From: Persicaria tinctoria
Taxonomy: Eukaryota > Streptophyta > Magnoliopsida > Caryophyllales > Polygonaceae
Direction of reading: 5' to 3'
NCBI GenBank assembly: GCA_037127255.1
Contig: JBANSL010000004.1
Coordinates: forward strand, 51,347,702-51,411,701
DNA length: 64,000 nt
Part shown: piece after piece, positions 34,894 to 46,640 of the stretch
Layout of the letters: each line of letters starts with the position of its first letter
How positions within the stretch are numbered: position 1 is the stretch's first letter
Program-made: the position numbers and the translations under genes
The notes under the pieces: generated by a model
What the model was told of the DNA's origin: nothing
What the model saw: the letters and a program-made list of their open reading frames with translations, nothing else
Database searches by the model: none

Positions 34894-36210
34894 ATGGTGG
34901 TCAATGCGCTTTACAAATCGCTAGATGTAGGACCTTTGCATGAAACTGGAGTAATTGTGCAACTAGCTGACAGGTCTAATAAATACCCTAAAGGAGTAGT
35001 AGAAGACGTTTTGGTTATGGTCGATAAACTGATTTTTCCTGCAGATTTCTTTGTCCTGGATATGGAACATGATAAGGATGATGCACCTATTCTGTTAGGT
35101 AGACCTTTTATTAAAACAGCTAGGACAAAAATTGATTGTGTTTCTGAGACACTAAAAATGGAATTTGATGGAGAAAAGGTTGAATTCGATTTATACAAGG
35201 CTATGAAACATCCTGTTGATGACCATTCTCTGTGCTCTATTGATGTGATTGAACCATTAGCTCAAGATCTATTTGATATGTCTAGGGAAGATGAGTTGCA
35301 GTCACTTATTGAGAATGCTATTGACGAGTCCTATACAGATTTTTCAATTTCATCTAACATGCAGGAATTAGCAGCCCAGATGGATGTAGAAGGTAAGTCC
35401 CCTACTCTTTTGGGCATTGGCCCCAATCTACTGACTCCAAGCGAAGTGCTTGTTCCATCTGTTGTGCAGGCACCTGAAATTGAACTCAAACAACGCCCTA
35501 GTCATCTTTGCACTCTTGATGTGGAGATTAAGGACAAGAAAGGAGCGGAGAATTTGGTGGCTGACCACTTAAGCAGATTGGTGAATGAGGAGGACAAGCC
35601 GGAGTCACAGAAACCCATCTTAGGCACGTTTCCGGATGACACATTATGCAGAATCGAGCACAAAAGCACGCTGGAGTCTGGCGCGCCCAAGTCGAGAGCT
35701 GACGCGGCCGCGCCGGAGTCAGGCGCGCCCGCGCTGAGTACTGGCGCGCCCGCGTTGTTCCCTGGCGCGCCCGCGTCGTTCCCTGACGTGCCCACGCCAT
35801 TACTTCTCAGCCCATCTCAGTCCGTTCTAGGACTTCACTCTGTAAACCCTTGGTACCGGGACATTGTGAACTACTTAGTTTGTGGGGAATTTCCTCCGGA
35901 TCATACCAAGGCCCAGACGAAGAAGATTCGAAGAGAAGCAAACCACTATGTTTGGGATGACCCATACCTTTGGAAACATTGTGCTGATCAGTCTCGCCTG
36001 AAACTCTTCGCTGGGAAGCTGAGGTCAAAGCAAGGGGGACCATACATTGTTGCTGAAGTCTTCCCACATGGCGCTGTAGAGTTATATGACCCAATTAGCC
36101 ACAAGAAGTTCAAGGTAAATGGTCAAAGGCTTAAGACATACTATGAAGGTTTCCCAAAGGAGGCTATGGATGAGTTAGCTTTGGAGGAGCCAAATGCAGA
36201 GTTAGAATAA
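34894..36210 (+). CDS. Unit 2 ORF: protease tail plus RNase H and integrase remnants (438 aa)
   Basis: It starts at an ATG provided by the UTR just before the unit junction (MVVNALYKSLDVG) and reads to the same stop as the parent ORF. The catalytic DLGAS of the protease is upstream of the breakpoint and therefore missing, while LLGRPF is kept. The predicted protein is identical to those of units 3 and 4. It has no known function and may simply be young repeat DNA. Confidence 0.5.
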   Translation: MVVNALYKSLDVGPLHETGVIVQLADRSNKYPKGVVEDVLVMVDKLIFPADFFVLDMEHDKDDAPILLGRPFIKTARTKIDCVSETLKMEFDGEKVEFDLYKAMKHPVDDHSLCSIDVIEPLAQDLFDMSREDELQSLIENAIDESYTDFSISSNMQELAAQMDVEGKSPTLLGIGPNLLTPSEVLVPSVVQAPEIELKQRPSHLCTLDVEIKDKKGAENLVADHLSRLVNEEDKPESQKPILGTFPDDTLCRIEHKSTLESGAPKSRADAAAPESGAPALSTGAPALFPGAPASFPDVPTPLLLSPSQSVLGLHSVNPWYRDIVNYLVCGEFPPDHTKAQTKKIRREANHYVWDDPYLWKHCADQSRLKLFAGKLRSKQGGPYIVAEVFPHGAVELYDPISHKKFKVNGQRLKTYYEGFPKEAMDELALEEPNAELE

Positions 36211-37278
36211 TAAAAAAAGGGCTATTACGTCGAGCCAACGACTTGAAACAAAGGCGCTTCTCGGGAGGCAACCCGAGGTAAGTTTTTCTTTCTTTTCCCT
36301 TTTTCTTTTCCTTCACCCTGATTGTATTTGGTTTACTTGATTGTCTTTATTGTTTCATTGAGGACAATGAAAACTTTAACTGCGGGGGAGAGGAATTCTA
36401 TATATAGATGCATATAGGAGATCATATTTAAATTTATGCATCATGTCTAATTTCTGTAATCATTTTTATTAATTTTTGAAAAAAATCAAAAAAATCCAAA
36501 AATAGAGCATGCATTTCATACATATGTGTTATTCAAATACCTATCTGGCTTAGTTTGTCCTCTATTTTAAATTTCAAGCATGATTCATAAAAATCCCATG
36601 GAGTTCTGGATGTTTTGATTATTATTTCTATCTGATTTTTGTGGAACATGAGCTAGCAAATATAATTGAGCATGTATGATTGAGCTAAAGTATGATTGAA
36701 GTCCTAAAAACATGACTATGTGAGAATGTTTGGCCTTATTTGAATTTTTTTTTTTGCTCAGTTGTGTGAATTACTCGCCTAGTGTTGCTACCTCTTGACA
36801 TTGACTGCAGTATCTATTTTTAAAGACCGACTCACATGTTTGTTGCTTGCGGAGTTTATGTTATATTTTGAGTCTTTTTGTTTAAATTTATGCATTCTTA
36901 GCGAATAAGGTGGCAATGGTTGATGTACTGAGTAACCGGGTCTACGCATGACACCTATGGGTATGATTCGCGCAAAAAGGTGTTGAAAACTATCCACTAG
37001 GAATGAAAGCTTGATCATTGAGTAACCAGGTTCATTCATGATACCCATGTTTGCAACTTGCGTCAAAAGGTGTTCAAGTGGACTTCATATTAATAGGTTG
37101 AGGTGTTGATAGACCGGGGCCATTCATGGCACCCATGTTTGCGCTTCGTGTAAGGAAAGCACAAAGACAAGAAAAAGAAAAAAAAAAGAGAAAAGAAAAG
37201 AAAGAAAAAACAATTGTTGCATTTTATTTTCCTTATTGTGTCCCGCAAGTAATGACATTTCGGTAGAGAATTGGTGAT

Positions 37279-38595
37279 ATGGTGGTCAATGCGCTTTACA
37301 AATCGCTAGATGTAGGACCTTTGCATGAAACTGGAGTAATTGTGCAACTAGCTGACAGGTCTAATAAATACCCTAAAGGAGTAGTAGAAGACGTTTTGGT
37401 TATGGTCGATAAACTGATTTTTCCTGCAGATTTCTTTGTCCTGGATATGGAACATGATAAGGATGATGCACCTATTCTGTTAGGTAGACCTTTTATTAAA
37501 ACAGCTAGGACAAAAATTGATTGTGTTTCTGAGACACTAAAAATGGAATTTGATGGAGAAAAGGTTGAATTCGATTTATACAAGGCTATGAAACATCCTG
37601 TTGATGACCATTCTCTGTGCTCTATTGATGTGATTGAACCATTAGCTCAAGATCTATTTGATATGTCTAGGGAAGATGAGTTGCAGTCACTTATTGAGAA
37701 TGCTATTGACGAGTCCTATACAGATTTTTCAATTTCATCTAACATGCAGGAATTAGCAGCCCAGATGGATGTAGAAGGTAAGTCCCCTACTCTTTTGGGC
37801 ATTGGCCCCAATCTACTGACTCCAAGCGAAGTGCTTGTTCCATCTGTTGTGCAGGCACCTGAAATTGAACTCAAACAACGCCCTAGTCATCTTTGCACTC
37901 TTGATGTGGAGATTAAGGACAAGAAAGGAGCGGAGAATTTGGTGGCTGACCACTTAAGCAGATTGGTGAATGAGGAGGACAAGCCGGAGTCACAGAAACC
38001 CATCTTAGGCACGTTTCCGGATGACACATTATGCAGAATCGAGCACAAAAGCACGCTGGAGTCTGGCGCGCCCAAGTCGAGAGCTGACGCGGCCGCGCCG
38101 GAGTCAGGCGCGCCCGCGCTGAGTACTGGCGCGCCCGCGTTGTTCCCTGGCGCGCCCGCGTCGTTCCCTGACGTGCCCACGCCATTACTTCTCAGCCCAT
38201 CTCAGTCCGTTCTAGGACTTCACTCTGTAAACCCTTGGTACCGGGACATTGTGAACTACTTAGTTTGTGGGGAATTTCCTCCGGATCATACCAAGGCCCA
38301 GACGAAGAAGATTCGAAGAGAAGCAAACCACTATGTTTGGGATGACCCATACCTTTGGAAACATTGTGCTGATCAGTCTCGCCTGAAACTCTTCGCTGGG
38401 AAGCTGAGGTCAAAGCAAGGGGGACCATACATTGTTGCTGAAGTCTTCCCACATGGCGCTGTAGAGTTATATGACCCAATTAGCCACAAGAAGTTCAAGG
38501 TAAATGGTCAAAGGCTTAAGACATACTATGAAGGTTTCCCAAAGGAGGCTATGGATGAGTTAGCTTTGGAGGAGCCAAATGCAGAGTTAGAATAA
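37279..38595 (+). CDS. Unit 3 ORF, same 438-aa product
   Basis: It is identical in predicted protein to the unit 2 ORF. The differences from its neighbours lie in the following 3' UTR (for example GAACACTT for GAAAACTT, and shorter A and T runs). Confidence 0.5.
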   Translation: MVVNALYKSLDVGPLHETGVIVQLADRSNKYPKGVVEDVLVMVDKLIFPADFFVLDMEHDKDDAPILLGRPFIKTARTKIDCVSETLKMEFDGEKVEFDLYKAMKHPVDDHSLCSIDVIEPLAQDLFDMSREDELQSLIENAIDESYTDFSISSNMQELAAQMDVEGKSPTLLGIGPNLLTPSEVLVPSVVQAPEIELKQRPSHLCTLDVEIKDKKGAENLVADHLSRLVNEEDKPESQKPILGTFPDDTLCRIEHKSTLESGAPKSRADAAAPESGAPALSTGAPALFPGAPASFPDVPTPLLLSPSQSVLGLHSVNPWYRDIVNYLVCGEFPPDHTKAQTKKIRREANHYVWDDPYLWKHCADQSRLKLFAGKLRSKQGGPYIVAEVFPHGAVELYDPISHKKFKVNGQRLKTYYEGFPKEAMDELALEEPNAELE

Positions 38596-39661
38596 TAAAA
38601 AAGGGCTATTACGTCGAGCCAACGACTTGAAACAAAGGCGCTTCTCGGGAGGCAACCCGAGGTAAGTTTTTCTTTCTTTTTCCTTTTTCTTTTCCTTCAC
38701 CCTGATTGTATTTGGTTTACTTGATTGTCTTTATTGTTTCATTGAGGACAATGAACACTTTAACTGCGGGGGAGAGGAATTCTATATATAGATGCATATA
38801 GGAGATCATATTTAAATTTATGCATCATGTCTAATTTCTGTAATCATTTTTATTAATTTTTGAAAAAAATCAAAAAAATCCAAAAATAGAGCATGCATTT
38901 CATACATATGTGTTATTCAAATACCTATCTGGCTTAGTTTGTCCTCTATTTTAAATTTCAAGCATGATTCATAAAAATCCCATGGAGTTCTGGATGTTTT
39001 GATTATTATTTCTATCTGATTTTTGTGGAACATGAGCTAGCAAATATAATTGAGCATGTATGATTGAGCTAAAGTATGATTGAAGTCCTAAAAACATGAC
39101 TATGTGAGAATGTTTGGCCTTATTTGAATTTTTTTTTTGCTCAGTTGTGTGAATTACTCGCCTAGTGTTGCTACCTCTTGACATTGACTGCAGTATCTAT
39201 TTTTAAAGACCGACTCACATGTTTGTTGCTTGCGGAGTTTATGTTATATTTTGAGTCTTTTTGTTTAAATTTATGCATTCTTAGCGAATAAGGTGGCAAT
39301 GGTTGATGTACTGAGTAACCGGGTCTACGCATGACACCCATGGGTATGATTCGCGCAAAAAGGTGTTGAAAACTATCCACTAGGAATGAAAGCTTGATCA
39401 TTGAGTAACCAGGTTCATTCATGATACCCATGTTTGCAACTTGCGTCAAAAGGTGTTCAAGTGGACTTCATATTAATAGGTTGAGGTGTTGATAGACCGG
39501 GGCCATTCATGGCACCCATGTTTGCGCTTCGTGTAAGGAAAGCACAAAGACAAGAAAAAGAAAAAAAAAAGAGAAATGAAAAGAAAGAAAAAACAATTGT
39601 TGCATTTTATTTTCCTTATTGTGTCCCGCAAGTAATGACATTTCGGTAGAGAATTGGTGAT

Positions 39662-40978
39662 ATGGTGGTCAATGCGCTTTACAAATCGCTAGATGTAGGA
39701 CCTTTGCATGAAACTGGAGTAATTGTGCAACTAGCTGACAGGTCTAATAAATACCCTAAAGGAGTAGTAGAAGACGTTTTGGTTATGGTCGATAAACTGA
39801 TTTTTCCTGCAGATTTCTTTGTCCTGGATATGGAACATGATAAGGATGATGCACCTATTCTGTTAGGTAGACCTTTTATTAAAACAGCTAGGACAAAAAT
39901 TGATTGTGTTTCTGAGACACTAAAAATGGAATTTGATGGAGAAAAGGTTGAATTCGATTTATACAAGGCTATGAAACATCCTGTTGATGACCATTCTCTG
40001 TGCTCTATTGATGTGATTGAACCATTAGCTCAAGATCTATTTGATATGTCTAGGGAAGATGAGTTGCAGTCACTTATTGAGAATGCTATTGACGAGTCCT
40101 ATACAGATTTTTCAATTTCATCTAACATGCAGGAATTAGCAGCCCAGATGGATGTAGAAGGTAAGTCCCCTACTCTTTTGGGCATTGGCCCCAATCTACT
40201 GACTCCAAGCGAAGTGCTTGTTCCATCTGTTGTGCAGGCACCTGAAATTGAACTCAAACAACGCCCTAGTCATCTTTGCACTCTTGATGTGGAGATTAAG
40301 GACAAGAAAGGAGCGGAGAATTTGGTGGCTGACCACTTAAGCAGATTGGTGAATGAGGAGGACAAGCCGGAGTCACAGAAACCCATCTTAGGCACGTTTC
40401 CGGATGACACATTATGCAGAATCGAGCACAAAAGCACGCTGGAGTCTGGCGCGCCCAAGTCGAGAGCTGACGCGGCCGCGCCGGAGTCAGGCGCGCCCGC
40501 GCTGAGTACTGGCGCGCCCGCGTTGTTCCCTGGCGCGCCCGCGTCGTTCCCTGACGTGCCCACGCCATTACTTCTCAGCCCATCTCAGTCCGTTCTAGGA
40601 CTTCACTCTGTAAACCCTTGGTACCGGGACATTGTGAACTACTTAGTTTGTGGGGAATTTCCTCCGGATCATACCAAGGCCCAGACGAAGAAGATTCGAA
40701 GAGAAGCAAACCACTATGTTTGGGATGACCCATACCTTTGGAAACATTGTGCTGATCAGTCTCGCCTGAAACTCTTCGCTGGGAAGCTGAGGTCAAAGCA
40801 AGGGGGACCATACATTGTTGCTGAAGTCTTCCCACATGGCGCTGTAGAGTTATATGACCCAATTAGCCACAAGAAGTTCAAGGTAAATGGTCAAAGGCTT
40901 AAGACATACTATGAAGGTTTCCCAAAGGAGGCTATGGATGAGTTAGCTTTGGAGGAGCCAAATGCAGAGTTAGAATAA
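39662..40978 (+). CDS. Unit 4 ORF, same 438-aa product
   Basis: It is identical in predicted protein to units 2 and 3. Downstream, the UTR continues past the repeat edge (42,059) into the unique end of the element. Confidence 0.5.
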   Translation: MVVNALYKSLDVGPLHETGVIVQLADRSNKYPKGVVEDVLVMVDKLIFPADFFVLDMEHDKDDAPILLGRPFIKTARTKIDCVSETLKMEFDGEKVEFDLYKAMKHPVDDHSLCSIDVIEPLAQDLFDMSREDELQSLIENAIDESYTDFSISSNMQELAAQMDVEGKSPTLLGIGPNLLTPSEVLVPSVVQAPEIELKQRPSHLCTLDVEIKDKKGAENLVADHLSRLVNEEDKPESQKPILGTFPDDTLCRIEHKSTLESGAPKSRADAAAPESGAPALSTGAPALFPGAPASFPDVPTPLLLSPSQSVLGLHSVNPWYRDIVNYLVCGEFPPDHTKAQTKKIRREANHYVWDDPYLWKHCADQSRLKLFAGKLRSKQGGPYIVAEVFPHGAVELYDPISHKKFKVNGQRLKTYYEGFPKEAMDELALEEPNAELE

Positions 40979-42059
40979 TAAAAAAAGGGCTATTACGTCG
41001 AGCCAACGACTTGAAACAAAGGCGCTTCTCGGGAGGCAACCCGAGGTAAGTTTTTCTTTCTTTTCCCTTTTTCTTTTCCTTCACCCTGATTGTATTTGGT
41101 TTACTTGATTGTCTTTATTGTTTCATTGAGGACAATGAAAACTTTAACTGCGGGGGAGAGGAATTCTATATATAGATGCATATAGGAGATCATATTTAAA
41201 TTTATGCATCATGTCTAATTTCTGTAATCATTTTTATTAATTTTTGAAAAAAATCAAAAAAATCCAAAAATAGAGCATGCATTTCATACATATGTGTTAT
41301 TCAAATACCTATCTGGCTTAGTTTGTCCTCTATTTTAAATTTCAAGCATGATTCATAAAAATCCCATGGAGTTCTGGATGTTTTGATTATTATTTCTATC
41401 TGATTTTTGTGGAACATGAGCTAGCAAATATAATTGAGCATGTATGATTGAGCTAAAGTATGATTGAAGTCCTAAAAACATGACTATGTGAGAATGTTTG
41501 GCCTTATTTGAATTTTTTTTTTTGCTCAGTTGTGTGAATTACTCGCCTAGTGTTGCTACCTCTTGACATTGACTGCAGTATCTATTTTTAAAGACCGACT
41601 CACATGTTTGTTGCTTGCGGAGTTTATGTTATATTTTGAGTCTTTTTGTTTAAATTTATGCATTCTTAGCGAATAAGGTGGCAATGGTTGATGTACTGAG
41701 TAACCGGGTCTACGCATGACACCTATGGGTATGATTCGCGCAAAAAGGTGTTGAAAACTATCCACTAGGAATGAAAGCTTGATCATTGAGTAACCAGGTT
41801 CATTCATGATACCCATGTTTGCAACTTGCGTCAAAAGGTGTTCAAGTGGACTTCATATTAATAGGTTGAGGTGTTGATAGACCGGGGCCATTCATGGCAC
41901 CCATGTTTGCGCTTCGTGTAAGGAAAGCACAAAGACAAGAAAAAGAAAAAAAAAAGAGAAAAGAAAAGAAAGAAAAAACAATTGTTGCATTTTATTTTCC
42001 TTATTGTGTCCCGCAAGTAATGACATTTCGGTAGAGAATTGGTGATATGGTGGTCAATG

Positions 42060-42343
42060 TCTATGAGCTTAGTGCATGAATGGTTTGAGTTGAGAGTTGT
42101 ACTTAAAAGCCTAAACACATGAGTGAAACACATATCTCTGGTGAGGTTGGATGATGTCTACTTCTGAGCTTTGATCACTGGAATACATTGTATGACGTTT
42201 GTTTGCTTGGTTTGTGTGTTCACCTGCTATAATGTTGCTTTTTGATAAGGATTGAAATTTGAAGGGATTTCTTGTGGGATACATTGATTCATGTTCATTC
42301 TATCATTGCTTAAGGACAAGCAAAGGTTAAGTGTGGGGGAATT
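42060..42343 (+). promoter_or_regulatory. Unique 3' UTR end and polypurine tract of element 1
   Basis: This is the part of the UTR that was not amplified. At 42,309-42,343 TTAAGGACAAGCAAAGGTTA leads into AGTGTGGGGGAATT directly before the 3' LTR, the usual form of the plus-strand primer in this group. Confidence 0.8.
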
Positions 42344-43631
42344 TGATAATGCATATATTAGATAGGCATTTTAGGCATTTTTAGCTTAGATAGGTTGCAT
42401 TTCTTTCGTTCTTTGTTACTAAATTGCATCTTATGATTATTCTAGAAGAGTTCGGATTCTGCGCAAATTTGTGGTTATCTTGCAGATCGAATCGGAACAT
42501 GTTGAAGAAGTTCGGAAGCAGCTGGAAGCTGGTGAGCTTGGCGCGGCCGCGCTGCTGCAGACGCGCCCGCGCTGCTAGGAGGAAGTGCCTACGTCGTTGC
42601 ATCAGATAGAAGTAGCAAGACGATCCACTGGCGCGCCCAAGTCGGAGTCTGACGCGCCCAAGTCGGAGTCTGGCGCGGCCGCGCTGCTACCTGACGCGCC
42701 CGCGTCAGTCCCTGAAGACGGATTCTTATCCGATTTTCCCTATCTTATTAGTTTTTAATATTATATTTTTACGGGATGTTAAACCCGATTTTATTAGTTT
42801 ATATTACTGCGGAGAACGTAGCAGAGATTAGGTTATTTTTCCAGAGACGTATTTTCCCTTTTCTTCATCTCACAAACCCTATGGAGAACTAACTCTCCTT
42901 TGTTACACTTGGTTCTTTGAAGCCTTCAATTGATTTGGTTGTGAGTATTCTACTCTTGTTTGTCCTTTGTTAATTGTTTCGATCTCCTGAGCTTATTGCT
43001 TGATTGCTTATTATTGGTTAATCTGGAGTGATCACCTAGGTTTATCGATACTAGTCATATTGCTAGGGTTTCCAATTACAGGTTTGGGGTTGTAGATTCA
43101 TTGTAGCAAACACAATCACCATACGCGGGTTGCTTGTGGTAGATTGTGAAGGAGATTCGATTACAAGCTATTTTAACGGGTTGTTGGAATCGCTTGTATC
43201 TCATTATAATTCATATTTGAATGCTATCGCTTTATTATTCGGTGAAGGTTTTCCCTTGTAATTTGGTGATAAGTGCTTTTAGGACTGGTAGGACTAAAAG
43301 CTATTACACGATCTGAATTGAGAACAATTATTGGACATTAGAACTTGAGATTCATAGAATGCGATGATGAACCATCTCAATTGTTGTGCGGATAATTACC
43401 TGGTGTGATACATTTCCATCATATATTCGCAACCTCTATTTGCAACTTGTTCTATCACCATTGCTTACACACAAAACTCCCCCTTGAATCGGTTACTTTT
43501 GGGTAATAATACTTGCTCTTACAATTGATTCTGTTTCCCTGTGGGTTCGACCCTAACTTACCTACTATACTTGTTATAGTTTGCATCTTAGGAATTTACT
43601 TTGATTTGGCATAACGACCTTAGGCCTGTCA
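42344..43631 (+). repeat. 3' LTR of element 1
   Basis: 1,288 bp, about 99% identical to the 5' LTR by eye. The GC-rich block is at 42,540-42,715. Confidence 0.95.
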
Positions 43632-43636
43632 CCTAT

Positions 43637-46311
43637 ATAAATGCTCACCAATCCCCAAAGGGATCCTCAAGCCTCCAAATCTAATCCAAGAAGAAACCCT
43701 AGCCTCCAAAACCCCAACTTGAAAATCAAAATTCCAAAATTCCCAAAAACTCAAAACCCTCACTTTTCTCTCCTTGAATCCATGGCTCTCTCCTCTCATC
43801 TTCCATTTCTTGTTTCTCATACCCTAAGTAGTCTCTAAACTCCCTCAAGAAGATCTCCTCTGAAGAAACAACCCAAAAATCCGATCCAGATCGTCGTTTC
43901 CCTAAAAAACGGACATTTCTGGGTAAAGTCGTCGTCGCGACTAGGCCCTGTCGCCGTCGCAAGTATGAACTCAGAAGAGCAAGTTCATGTTCGCCGCCGC
44001 GAGTCCATGTTCGCCTCTGCAAGGTCATGTTTGCCGTCGCGAACAGTACTCTCTCCGCCGCGAGTTCAGCATTCCAATCCAACGACGTCTCGATAAAATC
44101 CTTCGTTCTCCCTCGTTTTAGCTCCATTTTCTTCCCTGTTTGTTTCTACTTACTCCTCACTCTCCCTTCTACCTTATGAAGTCAAAACGTCAGATCTAAC
44201 ATCTTTGGAAGAGGATCTGAGCCCATTCCTCCTTTTTCCTTTATTTTTGGGCAATGTAAGTTGTCCCTCTTCAAATCCACTCGTTTTGGATCTAAATCTT
44301 TGTAAAGGTCTTCTTTTAAGCTAAATATATCTCTCTTAGGCCCTGTCATAGCAAGGTTTTGTCGAATCAAAGCCAAAGGACTACCCCCTTCAAGACTCAA
44401 GGAGTCTCAAAGAGGCTAGGTAATCCCTCTTCTGCTCTCTCCCCTTGAGTGCTTGTTTGACGTCTTTTGTGTGTCTGTTGGAATGGTTTTTGTGTTATTT
44501 GGGTCGTGTTTTGAGTTATAAATGTTTTAAAACATGTTTGCACAAAAATGGATTTGGAACAAGCAAGAACGAGCAAAAACGAACAATGTACGGTTCGAGT
44601 CTCGCCGCGGCGAAACAATGGTTGCCACGGTGAGGATGAACACAATGATTCAAAGGTTGAAGACAACATTTCGCGGCCGCGGCTGCAGTTCTTGTGACTG
44701 TAAGTCCTGTGTTTCGCGACCAGCAAAGATTGCCTTCTCGCGGCAGAGACGGAGAACATCTCATGGCCACGATCAACCCTCCGACCGCGAGATGTCTCCA
44801 GTGACTTGGCCGAGTCACACCTTGCCTCCTTTGGGTTCCTTTTTGGTTTTTGACCCAATTCCTTTCGAATATGTTTTAGTTGATGGATGATTTCAGAAGC
44901 GGAATCTTAGGATATTATTTTATTATTAAATAATTATGGGGTTTTGACGGAGTTCGAACTATCGGGTTTTATGCTTGGAAAATGTATTGAAGGATTTCAT
45001 TTTCTTATCGAGATTCTTTAACTTGGTTTTATGATCGAGTTTTCTTTTGGAAATGAGCTTGGCAAAATGAGTTTGGAAATATTGTTGGTGAGATTTATCG
45101 ATGGTTTTGGATTGGAAGTGAAATGGTCTTGTTGATGTTTATCGTATCAGAAAGGTTTTGAAATGGTTTTATCAACGATTGGTTTTGGGAGCGTTTGAGA
45201 ACTTGAGCCTGTGTGTATGGTTGTTAGTTCAGTAGCTTATGGCAATTACATGATTATAGGTGTCTATTGCTGGTTGGACTCTACTTGCATTATCTTTTGT
45301 TGTTCGACACTTCCAGGTAAGTATCCTAGATGACTTACTCAGCAACTTTGACCTCCTACCCGATGTGTCATATAGTGTGTAGGTGTTGCATATGATAACA
45401 CATGCCATGTAGTATCATGCTAGGAATGCATTGTGAATTGTGAATGAGCATTTGGCTACTTGGTGTGTTTGAAAATAGAACGGATGTTATCTGTGAAGTC
45501 CTAGAGTCTTTACTAGGGTAATAGGGTAGCCCAGCCTCATCCGGTGTTGTGAGTCAATCGAGTCGATATGAGCATGATATGATAGCCCAACACCATCGGG
45601 CAAGCGATGAGATGATAATGATATGATATATACTGAGATATGATTATGTGCACATACATGATGATATTGCTATGCTACATCACCGAACTTCCCAGTCTGT
45701 TCACTAACGGGAAGGGGTGCAGAGATAGGAGAGGGATATGCTAGTTGGCATTGTCTGGGGCCCTTTACTGTTTTTCTGCATATTATTATATCTGATGAAA
45801 GCATGCTTGCGTGATTTAAATCTTGTACTGCATTAGATCATCCTTTATTTAGGTATAGACATGTTATATGGCCTCAGCGCGACTAGAGGGCTCGCAGTCG
45901 ATTACTGGGCCTGACTTCGTGGATAGTGTTAGGTACCTGCTTCATGCTTGCTCCTTGCTTCTGTGACGGGAACTCTCTTTGGAGAAATCGAATAACCTGA
46001 CTAATCCGCTAACTTGGCTAAATGGTAATTAATTCTACTTATGATTTAGTTCTAACCCGGCTCTGTCGTGGCATGTTGTATCTCAATTGCATTTTCCGTT
46101 CTGTTTCCTTAAATGAGTTTTACGTTTTAGTCATTAGGACAGGTTAAGGGTACCCAACGGCCCTACAATGATTTTGGGGTTCGAAATCCCTACTTTCATA
46201 CTGATTATTAAAAGAGGTTTGAAACCTTGACCCGTACTTGGTTTGCAAAATCTGAACGAAGGTATCCGACCTTCGAAACGTAACTCGGATAATTATATCT
46301 GGGACGTTACA
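43637..46311 (+). repeat. Chromovirus-like 3' LTR, part 2
   Basis: It continues part 1 after the duplicated CCTAT. It starts at the second half of the TATA box and ends GGGACGTTACA, so the whole LTR is about 3.06 kb. Two GC-rich tracts with CGCCGCGG and CGCGGCCGCGG motifs lie at 43,928-44,065 and 44,605-44,790. ORFs across it are unsupported. Confidence 0.65.
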
Positions 46312-46640
46312 ACTTTGAACGGGAGGAAGAAGACTAGGGTTTTAATTTACCCACTCAGATGCGCTCACTCTGCCAGATTTGTGTTAGGATTAGTTTTTTT
46401 TTAACACCCGGACACATGGCAGAATCTAGGCCATCCGATCTACTAAGATCAATGGCTATTATTTGTGCACAAGGTACACTATTAGGGGTGTGCACTCTTG
46501 AACCACCATATATATATATATATATATATATAGAAAATACTTGTAAATTAGTCTTGTTTATTAGATATATACTAGGGTTTCAGCACGTGCTACTAATGGG
46601 ACTAATTTTTTTTTATATATGTAAAGGCTCAGGTTTTCAA
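46312..46640. other. Flank right of the chromovirus LTR
   Basis: Non-coding. It includes a short (TA)n at about 46,508-46,532 and a CACGTG-containing stretch next to CTAG (46,567-46,600) that faintly resembles a Helitron 3' end on the minus strand. Confidence 0.3.

Larger units (their letters stand above)
32501..42059 (+). repeat. Array of four tandem ~2.38-kb units spanning the 3' ORF and 3' UTR of element 1
   Basis: The units are 32,501-34,907 (2,407 bp), 34,908-37,292 (2,385), 37,293-39,675 (2,383) and 39,676-42,059 (2,384). Each runs from the protease (GCTTTACAAATCGCTAGAT) through the ORF end into the 3' UTR at GTGGTCAATG. The junction joins UTR to protease at a few shared bases. Unit 1 has one extra 24-bp GAPALST repeat. 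Units 2-4 share a changed base after GCTAGAT and a Glu-to-Lys change in the protease. Confidence 0.95.
29234..43631 (+). mobile_element. Retroelement 1: Athila/Tat-like Ty3 element with internal tandem amplification
   Basis: The LTRs (29,234-30,523 and 42,344-43,631) differ at roughly a dozen positions, which implies a fairly recent insertion. The target duplication CCTAT is perfect (29,229-29,233 and 43,632-43,636). It has a tRNA-Asp primer site, one gag-protease-remnant ORF, four tandem ~2.38-kb units, and a polypurine tract at the 3' LTR. Reverse transcriptase and the integrase core are absent, so it depends on a helper. The LTR start TGATAATGCATAT is shared with element 2. Confidence 0.95.
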
